Shown here piece by piece: positions 33,066 through 44,339 of a stretch of DNA of 64,000 bases; position 1 is the first letter of the stretch; every line of letters starts with the position of its first letter. The stretch comes from Okapia johnstoni (taxonomy: Eukaryota > Chordata > Mammalia > Artiodactyla > Giraffidae), in the NCBI GenBank assembly GCA_024291935.2, contig CM044320.1, forward strand, positions 56,858,001-56,922,000, given 5' to 3'. Position numbers and translations under genes: made by a program. The notes beneath the pieces are model-generated. The model did no database searches and had not been told where the DNA came from. It was given only the letters and a program-made list of their open reading frames with translations.

Positions 33066-33296
33066 TGTTAGTCCCTCAGTTGTGCCTGACTCTTTGCGAC
33101 TCCATGCACTGTAGCCTGATAGGCTCCTCTGTCCATGGAATTCTCCAGGCAAGAGAACTCCACTGCACTCCAATTCTCCACTCCACTCCAGGAGTGGGTT
33201 GCCATTTCCTTTTCATGGTATCTTCCTGAATCAGGGATTGAACCCTGGTCTCCTGTATGGTTGGCAGATTCTTTACCACTGAGCCATCAGGGAAGA
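33066..33296 (-). mobile_element. Bov-tA SINE with internal CTCCACT-rich expansion
   Basis: Antisense: GTTAGTCCCTCAGTTGTGCC, TCTGTCCATGGAATTCTCC, then an unusual run at about 33157-33190 (GAACTCCACTGCACTCC, then TTCTCCACTCCACTCC) before GGAGTGGGTTGCCATTTCC. The usual head complement follows (GGGATTGAACCCTGGTCTCC, TTTACCACTGAGCCATCAGG). The expansion adds about 30 bp relative to other copies in this window. Confidence 0.92.
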
Positions 33297-34039
33297 CTAT
33301 TCTTAATGGGCTCCCCCTAATTAGCTTCTGATAAGACAAACTTAGAAAACACTGGGCCAAATGGTTTGTATGCTCTTTATAATCTTACTGTCATTTTTCT
33401 TGACTAGATTGACATATAATCAGATGTCACTGAAAGAAAGCAGTGTTGGATAAACAGGCCTTCTGTGAGAGTCCACAGGGGCAGCCTGATTGCCAGTGAG
33501 CGCTGGATCTCCTGGGCTACCCTCAGCAGCTATTGCTGCCAACATTGCAGATCCTCTAGGCCGCTTGATGTCTGGGATGACTGTGGTCACTGCACCTCGT
33601 AGTGAATCTCAGGGGATGGCTGCACCCTCACCTTGAAGTACCAGCTTTGGCAAACTCTCCACTGGCAAGTGCACTTGATGATGCCTGACACATAGGATGA
33701 AGTATTGGTGATGACACATCAGAAGCTCATTCTAAAAGGGGCACTTCTAAAGAGCTCTTCAGAGTGAGGCTGCAGAGGGAGGCTGCAGAGAGATGGTGCT
33801 CTTTGCAGCTGGGAAAAATGCAGCATAAGCAGACATGCCTCTTTGAAGAGACTGACTGTTTTAATACATTTGTTTAAAGTGACACTGTGTTTAATGTGTG
33901 AGAAATCTCTTGAGGGGAAAAGTCATATGCCCAAATGAGGGTGTGGAAGTAGAAAGTGTCTGAAACTCCCCTTTGTGATTTGTTCAGCTGAGCCCAGGAT
34001 GTGTAGAGGAAATCACCGTTGCTGTTTAGCCAGTGTTAA
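33297..34039. other. Unassigned stretch, partly G+C-richer
   Basis: 33480-33830 is G+C-richer and includes a 2-copy tandem (GAGGCTGCAGAGG, near 33767-33793). A short open frame of about 48 codons can be read at about 33490-33630, but no domain is recognised and a stop ends it. Nothing supports a gene. Confidence 0.45.
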
Positions 34040-34750
34040 AAAATATTCATGACACTTGTTAAAGATGGTAAGACAGACTTTATTTAAGACTATGTTTCTA
34101 AGTGTAGGGACCCCTCCAGTGGGATGTTCCAATGGGGGAGAGAGATTGGGCTCAACTCTGCACAGAGCCTGTGCAAGTGGGAATTTATTGACATGACAAG
34201 ATTCTCACTAGGATGATCAGACATACATGGAAGATAGTGGAGGATAAGGAACATGATCAGATATGAGAGTGATCAGATAAGGAGGAGGAGGGATTCTTGC
34301 TAAAAACTAGAGTTTACAAGAAAGTACCCACATGGGCCTAGGAGAAGTTTCAATGGCCTGACTAAAGGCTTGGTCAAGCAAAGAACATTTGCTATCAGTG
34401 TTACTGAAAAGAGAAAAGAGCCTTTTTCATCTTCTCCATGAATTATGCCTCAGATGCCTTGAACTCTTCCTTGAATACTATTCTTAAGTTGCAACTGGCA
34501 CCAGAAGCCAATTCCATGAAAATTAGTATGGCTCGTGTGTGATGAGCAGGAAAGGGTTAACGCTTTCCTTTACTGGCCTCAAGCCAGTTGCTGTAGCCCA
34601 AGAGTTGTCACAGCCATGCCATTGTCAGAAGATTTTTCATGACGTGAGAAACAGAGAGATGGTGTCTTCTGGGTTTAGAAACCATAGGACTTTCAGAGTC
34701 ATGTGTCAGAGATATATGGCTTCAACTACAGACAGAACAACTTGCATTTT
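34040..34750 (-). mobile_element. Candidate solitary endogenous retroviral LTR
   Basis: Read on the minus strand, the left third has the shape of an LTR 3' end: a pyrimidine-rich stretch with CTCTCTCCCCCATTGG, then AATAAAGTCTGTCTTACC at about 34088-34071 (polyadenylation signal plus downstream element). A possible 5' end is TGCAAGTTGTTCTG, the complement of 34732-34745. No coding region or primer-binding site is attached, and I could not find a clear target duplication. It could instead be unique sequence with a chance signal. Confidence 0.4.
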
Positions 34751-37330
34751 TTTTTCTTGTGGTGATAAAATGATCTCCTACCTGGAGCCATATTTTTGGC
34801 ATTGCATTTAGAAAAGAGATTTAAAGAAAAAGAATAATTGATAGAGTAAAAGAGAAGCCATGTTAGCAGTAGAAATGGCATTTTTACAATTAAGAATCTT
34901 ATCACAATTCATTAAGTAAACTCAGAGAGTCAACCAAGAACTGTGCCTGCCTGATACAGGTTTAAATGATTGCATAAACACGAATATATTTTCAACGAAC
35001 TGTTTTCTAATTATGTACTTATCTTAGTCATAATATTTTTGGTCCTTTCTTTCTTTGCTTCTAACCTCTCCTCTATTCAAGAACATTTCTACAAGCAGAA
35101 AACCCCAAATCCAGGAGGAATTAGGTAATCATGTAGCAGTCGCTAATATAGAATCAAGTAGTCTTGGGCATCCTGACTACATGTTCCATGAGCCCACCAC
35201 CTCAGAAGTGGGCGTAAACATGAAAACTATTCCTATGTTGGAAGTAACAGGAGCCAAAAGTAGAGTTAGGGTTTAAGAACTCTTTTATTCTTGAATCCAC
35301 ACTTTAAAAAATTTCATCTGATACTTTGTTAGCTTCATGTTTTTTCTTGCACATAGTTGATATTATAGCCTATATAAAATTTTGATGTTAGAACATCATC
35401 TTTGCATATTGTAGAGCTCCAGTGCAGAGTAGGAAACATACCTGCTACTTAATAAACATTTAGTGACTAACAGTAAATTCTGGAGAAACTGTATTTGTTG
35501 TATCGAGCACAGCTAACATAGGATGCAAAACCTTAAATGGGCTCACTAGCACTAGAACACACTTTTACTGTTGCTGTATTTAAGGTGCAAAATGATCCAA
35601 CAAAGTTTATATTATCTGATACATTCCTCAAAAGGTTTATATTTGTATAAATTAGGATATTCTTTGTTGATCAAAAAGATTCTACGGACTTCCTCTGAAA
35701 AGACATCACCCAAATAGTCAGCGATTTCTCCTTCTGTGGATGGAGTCATATATAATGAATGTTCTCTGATGGCTGCAGGAGTTGTGCAGCTATAATTAAT
35801 GTTATAGAACCCAGTGGAGTTCATTTAATCAAGTCTGTAATGGTGGTATTGACTGTAAAATCTAATGAAGTGATACTAAACATAGCTGATTTGAGATTGG
35901 AGTGGGAGTATTCAAAGGCATGTTTGATGCCATTTGTAGCCTAAAATGTTGTTAAGGACAAAGGCACAAATGGTTTGGATAACAGAAAACCTCCTTGTTT
36001 TCATTTTGAAAGTTGTTTCTACTGTTTTTGAGTTGAGAAAAATCCTAAAAGCCACTATTCAAAACGTTTGCTCCCCATGTAAACAGGGCATCTCATACTC
36101 TGAAGAATCAAAAACAAACTTGGATCTTCATAAATTTCATCTGAGATTTGAAAAATAGGCTCTTATAAAATCTGTCTGTCTGCTGTTACTGGACATGTAG
36201 TCATAAAGTGAAAATTATTGACTTGACATGGTTATCCAAAGGTTACGAGTCTGGATGAGTGCCTGCTTCACATTGAGAAGGAAAGAACTGATTGTGAGTA
36301 ATTTATCAGAAGGCTTAAGAAATATACAGGAATTTCTCAAGAAATAAAGAACAAAATAAAAAAAATGTTTAAAAAGGGAGCATGTGTATGCTGGAGATGT
36401 AACAGGAAAAAAGGTATTTTATTAGTTTAGGAGTCAGGATTAAAGTCTTCAGTCTAGAGGAAGTGCCTGTGTGAACTTTTAAGAGTAAATGACCTTGGCA
36501 GAAATTGTGAACAATAAACTGGATCTGTGCCACAAAAAAATACTGAGACCAAAATTAAGGTAATAGAGTGAGCAGCATGGAATAAAATTACTCAATACAT
36601 TGAAATATAAAGCAGTTATCTGCAAATATTAATATATGAAATAGATAGCTTGGAAAGTTTCACTGAAGGAGAGAAAAAATTTGGGAGATAATGTCAGAAG
36701 TAACAATAGTTTATTTCCATGGTATTAAAGGATGCTCATAGCCTTAACATCCAAATCCATTAAGGGAAATAAAGTTTCACAGGCATTTTCAGAGGCTAGA
36801 AAAGAGCAAAGAGGAATAAAGAGCATAGACACAAGATTTTTCCATCTTCCTATAACAGAATTTCTCTGGTTAAAAAATTGTCTTAATTTACAGTATCCTA
36901 AGTTAGAATAAAGATCACGCACTTCTCCCCATTTTTGAAATAGCCTAATATACAAAACCACCCATCAAGGTTTTAGTTATATTTATATTGAGAAGATTAT
37001 AATTTTTAAAGCATAAGTAAAACCTTACATCTTGATTAGCTTGTTGACATGTGTTTCCAATATTAAGTCAGATAAAGCTGACCAAGGGCAGGAGAAGCAG
37101 TAAAAAAACTATCCTCAGGAAACTTCCAGGTGTTACCTAATTTATCTGTCCTTCCTCCCTTCCTTCCAATAAAATACAGGACACCCAGTAAAACTGGAAG
37201 TCCAAGTAAATGTTAGCAACTTTTGGAGTACAAGTATAGTACATACAATATTTGAAACATACTTTTAATACAAAACCACTCACTGCACACTTGACAGTCA
37301 AATTCACCTGTGCATCCCACATTGTTTTTC
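34751..37330. other. Unassigned non-coding stretch (2.6 kb)
   Basis: Mostly unrecognised A+T-rich DNA. A MIR/L2-tail-like GCTACTTAATAAACATTTAG occurs near 35444. A 70-codon antisense frame at 35612-35824 has ordinary amino-acid composition but no recognised domain. 37160-37330 (AATAAAATACAGGACACCCAG onward) resembles a widespread ancient mammalian repeat that I cannot name. Confidence 0.5.
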
Positions 37331-39600
37331 ATTTTTTTCTTTACTGTGACAAAACACATATGACATAAACACTATTATCTTAACCATTTAAAGAGTATAA
37401 TGGTATTAAGTATATACATATTGTTGTGCAACCGTCACCACCATCCCTCTTGAAAACTCTTCATCTTGCAAAACTGAAGATCTATGTCCATGAAACAATC
37501 ACTCAGTTTTTCTCTTTCCCACAAGGCCCTGGCAGCCACCATTGTACTTTTTGTCTCTTTGTTTTTGACCACTTTAAGTACCTCATACAAGTGGAATCAT
37601 ACAGTATTGGTCTTCTTTGTGACTGGATCACTTCATTTAGCATGTTTTTAAGACTCATCTGTGTTATAGTATGTATTAGAATTTCCTTTTTTAAGGCAGA
37701 ATAATATTCTACCATGCACATATATGTCCCATTTTGCTTATCCATTTATCCATCAGTGGATACTTGGGCTGCTTCCACATTTTAGCTATTGTGAATAACG
37801 CTGCTATGAACATGAATGTACAAAAATCTTGTTAAGACCCTGCTTTTAATTCTTTTGAGTATACACCCAAAAGTGGAATTAATGGATTATATGTTTCTAA
37901 ATTAAATTTTATTAAATTTTTAATTTTTGAGAAGCTGCCTCATAGTACTATTATCCACTGTGGTTGTAATGTTTTCACATTTCCACCAACAGTGCACAAG
38001 GGTCCCAAGTTTTCCACAACCTTGTCAACACTTGTTATTTTTTATTTTATTTTTCTGTGGTAGCTATCCTAATTAGTGTGAAGTGGTATTTCTTTGTAGT
38101 TTTGACTTGCATTTCCCTAATGATTAGTGATGATGAACATCTTTCATATGTCTCTTGACCATTTGAATATCTTTTTTGGAGAAATGTCTGTTCAAGTCCT
38201 TTGCCCGTTTTGAATCCAGTAGTTTGTCTTTTTTCTTAAGTTTTAGAAGTTCTCTATATATTCTAAATATAATCCCTTATCAGATATGTGCTTTGTAAAT
38301 ATTTTCTCCCATTCAATGGGTTGCCTTTTGACACTGTGGATAATATCTTTTGATGCACTTGTTTTTAATATTCATGAAATTCAATTTGTCCAGGTTTACT
38401 TTTATTGCACATGCTTTTGGTGTCATATCCAAGAAATCACTGTCAAATCCAATGTCATGATGTGTTTGCCCTATACTTTCTTCCAAGAGTTTTTTAGTTT
38501 TAGCTCTTATGTTTAGGTCTTTGGTCTATTTGAGTTCATTTTTGTATGTAGTGTTATATAAGAGTTTATCTTCATTCTTTTGCACTCCATGTGGATATTA
38601 GGTTTTCATAGCACCATTTTTTGAAAAGATGGGTCTTGGCACCTTGCCCAAAATCATTTGCCCGTATATGGTAGGTTTATTTTTAAAATACATATTTCTG
38701 TGTCTTCCCTGGTGGCTCAGTGGTAAAAGAATCTGCCTGCCAGTGCAGGAGATATAGGTTTGATCCTTGGCTCGGGAAGACCCAACATGCTTCAGAGCAC
38801 CTAAGCCTGCCCACCACAATTATTAAGCCTGTGCTCTATAGCCCAATATTGTTTTCCAATTCATGAACATGGGCTGTCTTGTCATTAAGTTATATCTCTA
38901 ATTTCAGCAATATTTATAGCTTTCATTGTGAAAGTCTTTCATTTCCTTGGTTAACTCCTAAGCATTTTATTCTTTGTGATGCTCTTGTAAATTATTTTCT
39001 TAATTTTCTTTTCAAATTGTTCATTGTTAGTGTATAGATATGTAACTGACTTTTGTGTATTGACTACTACTTTGCTGAATTTGTTTGTTAGTTCTAACAG
39101 TTTTTTTGTGTATGGAGTATTTAGAGTTTTCTCCATAAAAGATCTTATTATCTGTGAATGGAGATTATTTTGCTGTTTTCCTTTTTAATTTGGATAGCTT
39201 TATTTCTTCTTGCCTAATGACTTTGGGTAGAACTTCTAGTATTATGCTGAGTAGAAGTGATGAAAACAAGAATCCTTGGTTTATTCCTGATCTTAGAGAA
39301 AAAGCTTTCAGTTTTCATTACTGAGTATGACATTAACTATAGGTTTTAAATATATTCCTTTATTGTATTACATTCTTCTATTCCTTCTATTCCTAGTTTG
39401 TTGAGTATTTTTATAATGAAAGCATTGGATTTGTCAAAAATTTTCCCACATCATTTGAGATGACCATGTTTTTCTTTCCCTTTCATTTTGTTAAAGTCAT
39501 GTATTACACTGATTAATTTTAATATGTTAAACTATCCTTGCATTCCAAGAGTAAATACTACTTGACCATGTTATACTATTGCCTAATTTCTTTGTGTCTT
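37331..39600 (-). mobile_element. L1 LINE (L1M-type), antisense, long remnant split by a SINE
   Basis: Plus strand is the complement of L1 from the 3' untranslated region into ORF2: TTGTTGTGCAACCGTCACC, CCTCATACAAGTGGAATCAT, CATCAGTGGATACTTGGGC, CCACCAACAGTGCACAAGGG at 37982, TCCCTAATGATTAGTGATG, TTGGTGTCATATCCAAGAAA, then (after a SINE at 38703-38843) TTTCATTTCCTTGGTTAACT, and ATCCTTGCATTCCAAGAGTA near 39534, where it ends. About 2.1 kb of L1, 5' truncated and riddled with stops. The 92-, 80- and 76-codon frames inside are remnants. Confidence 0.9.
38703..38843 (+). mobile_element. CHR-type tRNA-Glu SINE, 3' truncated
   Basis: Sense: TCTTCCCTGGTGGCTCAGTG, GAATCTGCCTGCCAGTGCAG, GGTTTGATCCTTGGCTCGGG (B box), CAACATGCTTCAGAGCACC, then CCACCACAATTATTAAGCC and GTGCTCTATAGCCC. 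It lacks the Bov-A unit, so it is CHR-like rather than Bov-tA. It interrupts the antisense L1. Confidence 0.85.
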
Positions 39601-42600
39601 TAATTTTTTTGCTTGCTTTTATTTATGTGACACTGAAGTGAATCTAAAGACAAAACATTTCCTATTACCTTTGATGGGAAGAAGAATAAATGTTACTTGT
39701 ACACTGCTTTAGGACAAGGTCAACCATTTGTTAGTTCTGAGCAATGACCAAATAAATAAAACTATTTCAAGAGGTATTATTAATCTTTAATTGTGTTGGT
39801 CTTTATATTTTATTTGAAGTCTTATCTATTTAACATTATATTAAAACTTGTAACTTTGACTCTTTGAATTCATTTTAACTTTGTTTTTATCTTCCTTAGA
39901 TCTTTTAGTGTTGGATCTCTTAATATTTTTGATATATTGAAAAATCCTCTTTTCTCTCTCATTCTTAGTCTCTCACATATTTTATTAATTTCTGGATTTC
40001 TTTTATAATAGCCATCAAGAAGCACAGTGGGAGACAGCAGAGGGAAAATTATCCCTATAAATCAGAAGGATCAGGTCCTTTTACCTCAACTGAAATCTCA
40101 GATGCTTCCTAATGTTTCTCCTAGACCTTTCAGCTTGGATTTTAAAAAAGCCTCATCTCAGAAAACCTGGAAGACCAATAATCTACCTTTTTCCAGGATT
40201 ATAATTCTGTGCAGATGATATAGTCAGCATTTTACACTCTCCTCACTTTATATGACTATTTTCTGGCTTAAAATTTCTGGATTCTTCTCTTTTGCCCCCT
40301 CTGTCCCACTCTCTGGATGTGAAGACACACACACACATCAAGTCATTCCCCTGTAGAGATGCCACTTCTCTGCAGCCCTTTCAAGGTTGGTCTCTTCCCA
40401 TAACCCTCATACAACTGGTATTGGATGTGGGAAAGGCATTCCCCTGAACTTTTCTCCTCCTCATTTCTAGTCCCCCACCCCCTACTTGTTGCTCACGACA
40501 TCAGATTATATTAGCTACTCTTCCTTCGGTCACTCTCATCTACTGATCCTGGTGTCAGTTTCCCTCACATCTAGACAACTTTTGCCCTTGGCTCACTGTC
40601 CCTTTCTTTAATGTAATTGTTATCTTGTCTGTTGTTGGGCCAGTTATATAATTTGTGAGTTCAATATAAAATGAAAATATGAACCCTTGTTGAAAAATTA
40701 GTAAGAATTTCAACGCAGTGACAGCAGAACATTAAACTAAGTACAGGACCCTTTTAAGCACAGGTCTCTGTGTGGTTACACAGGTCATATCCATGAAGCT
40801 GGGCTTACTTGGTTGGGAACCATTATTCACCTGCCCTCTAATTTTCATGGATGATGGAGCTTGTGATCTGTTTCTGTGACTGAGGAATATTGGAGTAACC
40901 GCTTCCAGCCTCTGTTGCTACTCCTTGAACTTTCTTCTTTACAGGCAGTTAAGAGCAGCAGAGCTGATTAGTAAGAGATTACATCCCTTGGACCAGTTTT
41001 CATCAGCAGGTGGGGTTAAGAGAAACTGCTCCTGCCTCTTCTTAAACTTTTTGGATTCCTTCTGATTGGGCTCAGGGAAATCACCTTTCATTTCCAGTTT
41101 TCATGCAGTGAACCAGCTCATTGTCCCAACATTTCAGGCCAATAATTTGGGTTCAACATTCTAAATTAAGTAGAGAGAGATTATGACACCCTACCTTTGT
41201 TCTCATATTCAAGCCATGTTCAACAGCACAGTTTCCCCACTGACAGCTTCTGGGTACTTATCTAACCCACAAGTAGAGCTGATACTTTGATCCCCATGTG
41301 GCTCATACTTGGTCAATATTTCCTGTTAATATTGGAACATCCAAACTTGCAATATGATACTTCCAATTTAGCCTCCTTGGTGATAAACTTTTGTCCTGAA
41401 ACATGCTCAAATAGTTCCCCAATTGCTATTTTTTCCTGACTAATAGTTTCCTTTAAGAAATTTGAATTGAAAAGAACACATGTCTGCCCACATTTATAGT
41501 TTTAGACCTTCCTATCTCTGACTGGCAGGGAAAACAATTTTGGCAGAGGTGAGGATGAGTTGACCCTCTTTGTTTCTGACAACCTCAGGGAAGGAAAAAC
41601 ATGACTGATAATAAGAGGTGGTTGCTTCAGGGCCAGCCCAGCTGACAGTCTCAGTCAAGCAATGGCTTCGGTCTTAGGGTCTTTTCTGACAAGTAATAAT
41701 CTCTGAGCAAGCAGGAAAGACAACACCAGCAGTATGTGTTTTTAGAAATAAAGAGGATTTCTATTTATCATTCCCTAAACCTCCAATGTATTCCCTCTGT
41801 TTAGATTGAGGGACTTTCAAGAATCTGCCCTGTGAAATGTGTTGTATTTAGTTGCAGGATATTGTTAAGGTGATAATTCACTATATCACAAACAATTCTG
41901 TTCATCTAGATGGAGGCAAATAATTTTTCAGTTATTAGAGTCAGTAATATTTTTATTCCATGTGGGTAGCATATTTGCTTTTATATTATAGACACTGATT
42001 ATCATTTTGCATTGGCCAAAAGAAAACAAAGCTCCAAAATCTCTACCCCACCTCTCACCAAGGGTTCTACATTGTGTAAGTGAATTTAAATCTGTCTTTA
42101 TCTTACCTTTTCTCCTTCTTTCTCCCCCTTTCTCATCTTCAACTGCTTGTTTTAGATTTTATGCATTTGTCATTGCATTTCAACATGTCACTTTAAATCC
42201 TTACTGGAATAGGGAAAGGTATGTCTACATAAAGGTATGTGTAAATAAAAAAGGAATTGATGAAAACACAGCACAAGATTATTTGATCTTTACACATAGA
42301 ATTTAAATCACAGAGTTTTGAAATCTTGTGGGTATGAGAAGAGGCACTGGAAATTTAAATTTTTAATCCCAGACTCCATCACTTGTCATTTCTGTGGCCT
42401 TATAAATGTCTCATAAATATAGATTTCTGCTCTGAAAAAGATTTAAAAATTTGACCTGATGTTCAGAGGCAATGTGAGGACTAATTTGTTCATGTGCAGT
42501 ACAAATTTTAAAGCTTAGATTCATGGATAGGAAATGAGTATTGTTAACTATGTCTTTGGGAGACAGGCAGTCTGGTGCTCTATGCAAAATCCGCAAGTTG

Positions 42601-43270
42601 AGTATCAACTCTGCCCCAATAGGGGTCCCTTCATTGTAACACACATCATTCACCACTGGCTAAATTTGTGTCGTAATGTTAGTAACACTAGTGCCCAGAC
42701 ACTTCTGACCTAATTTAAAACTTGCAATGACTTTCGCTGAAGTATTTCCTTCTTAATTTTTAGCTCTTCTTCAAAGATATTATTTAATAAGATAACAATG
42801 CACCCCCTGATTCTAACCATCCTAGTTAAATATACAGAAGATGTTCACCAACATTTTGTCTGAAACCACTCTTTTTCGATTAGCTGTCGACAAGATACCA
42901 TCTCTGTTCCAAGTGAAACTAAGTCAATTATCGTTGACGCTTCAGCTTTTCTTTCATCTTATGGGCTCCGGCCATTGAAATAATGATTCTGCTTCCCTCC
43001 TTCCAGAAGACTAGTGATGTCCACTCGGTTTCACTTGACATTTAGATTTTTGACTCCATAAACTGTTTAACCTGTTTGACTCTGCAGCTTAGTTCTGCAA
43101 GGGTAATTCAGGTCTGTTTAAAATTTAACAGCAGGAACTAGGACATTAGGCATCATTCATATAGTAGGTTCTTTCCTTTAGGATAATCAGTGCCCATTTA
43201 CTCATATTAATTTATTGTGTATTATCTGAGTCCCTGCAAAGTGAACTAAGGACAGATTTGCTCATTTATT
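39601..43270. other. Unassigned non-coding stretch (3.7 kb)
   Basis: The longest segment without an assigned repeat. 40625-40790 (GTTGGGCCAGTTATATAATTTG..., TTGAAAAATTAGTAAGAATTTC) resembles an ancient dispersed mammalian repeat of unknown name to me. 40220-41600 is pyrimidine-rich with short CA at 40325. Frames of 63-99 codons at 40027-40218, 42007-42306 and 42411-42656 have no domain. Confidence 0.5.
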
Positions 43271-43481
43271 AGAGGCACCGAGTTGGTAAAGAATCTGCCT
43301 GCAATGCAGGAGATCCAAGTTCAATCCCTGGGTCGGGAAGATCCCCTGGAGAAGGAAATGGCACCCCACTCCAGTATTTTCGCCTGGAGAATCCCATGGA
43401 TAGAAGAACCTGGCAGGCTACAGTCCATGGGGTCACAAGAGTCGGACACGACTTAGCGTCTAAACCACCACCACAAGAGGC
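43271..43481 (+). mobile_element. Bov-tA SINE
   Basis: Sense: CCGAGTTGGTAAAGAATCTG, GCAATGCAGGAGATCC, GTTCAATCCCTGGGTCGGG (B box), CACCCCACTCCAGTATTTTC, CATGGGGTCACAAGAGTCGG, ACGACTTAGCGTC. The first bases of the head are lost. AGAGGC at 43271-43276 and 43476-43481 may be a short target duplication. Confidence 0.94.
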
Positions 43482-43939
43482 TTAGATGAGGACAGAAAGT
43501 CCTGGAGGTGTCAAGGATGGTTAAGTCTATTTTGCCTAGGAAATCAGTTAACTGGACCATATGGTTCACTGGGACAGAGCCATGTAAACAGTGGTCTTTA
43601 ACATGTAGGCTTTACAATATTTAATAAACCAGAAAGACGAAATCTGTATACTCTCTTTTTTTTTTGGTCAAAAGTTATTCAGCACACCACTGGTAAATAC
43701 AGTATTCTATCTTCAGGTTTATGGAAATTGAAGTAAACTTCCATAAATTAGTATCCCATTTCATTATTTATTAAATTAAAACAAGGACCATAATTATTTC
43801 CATTGATGTGTCTCATGATATACTCCACTCTGATGCTTAATTTGGATTAAATATAATTTGATTTAGTTTAGTGATCTTCTGTATACAATCTCAATTAATA
43901 GATACAAGTGTTAGGAGGCAATTTAACTGGTTTTAGAGA
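43482..43939. other. Unassigned non-coding stretch
   Basis: No family or gene recognised. A T-run lies at 43659-43667. Confidence 0.55.
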
Positions 43940-44130
43940 TGACTTCATAACTGTGTTGACTTTGGACAACCTACTACTTTGTTCTTAGGTTCATTTTTCT
44001 TACCTACAAAATGTTGATCACTATCCTTATATGTCAAAGTTACAGCAAGGTTTAAAGAAGATAATCCTTATAAAATGTATAGCATAGCATTTGGCATATC
44101 ATATGGACTCAATAAGAGGTACCTATTGTA
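43940..44130 (+). mobile_element. MIR SINE
   Basis: Sense MIR, diverged: GACTTTGGACAACCTACTAC, CTTACCTACAAAATGTTGATC, GTTTAAAGAAGATAATCC, CATAGCATTTGGCATATCAT and GGACTCAATAAGAGG. Confidence 0.75.
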
Positions 44131-44339
44131 CATCATCATAGTTTAATAAAAAACATAATGCTATTCAATGATAAACTAGTCAATCTTCATTATAAATTCT
44201 ACATGCCATGTAAATGTTATGGCTACGGCTCCAATATTACTATGAAAATGTATAGTGGTTGCTGTTATGTAATTGAAATATATCACTCTATAATCAAAGT
44301 TCTTGATCTCCAGGAGAATTGCCATTGGAATTACCACAA

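Noticed and set aside
33480..33640. G+C-richer patch with a frame containing NIADPLGRLMSGMTVVTAP
   Set aside because: Only about 48 codons between stops, no recognised homologue and no poly-A tail or flanking duplication to indicate a processed pseudogene.
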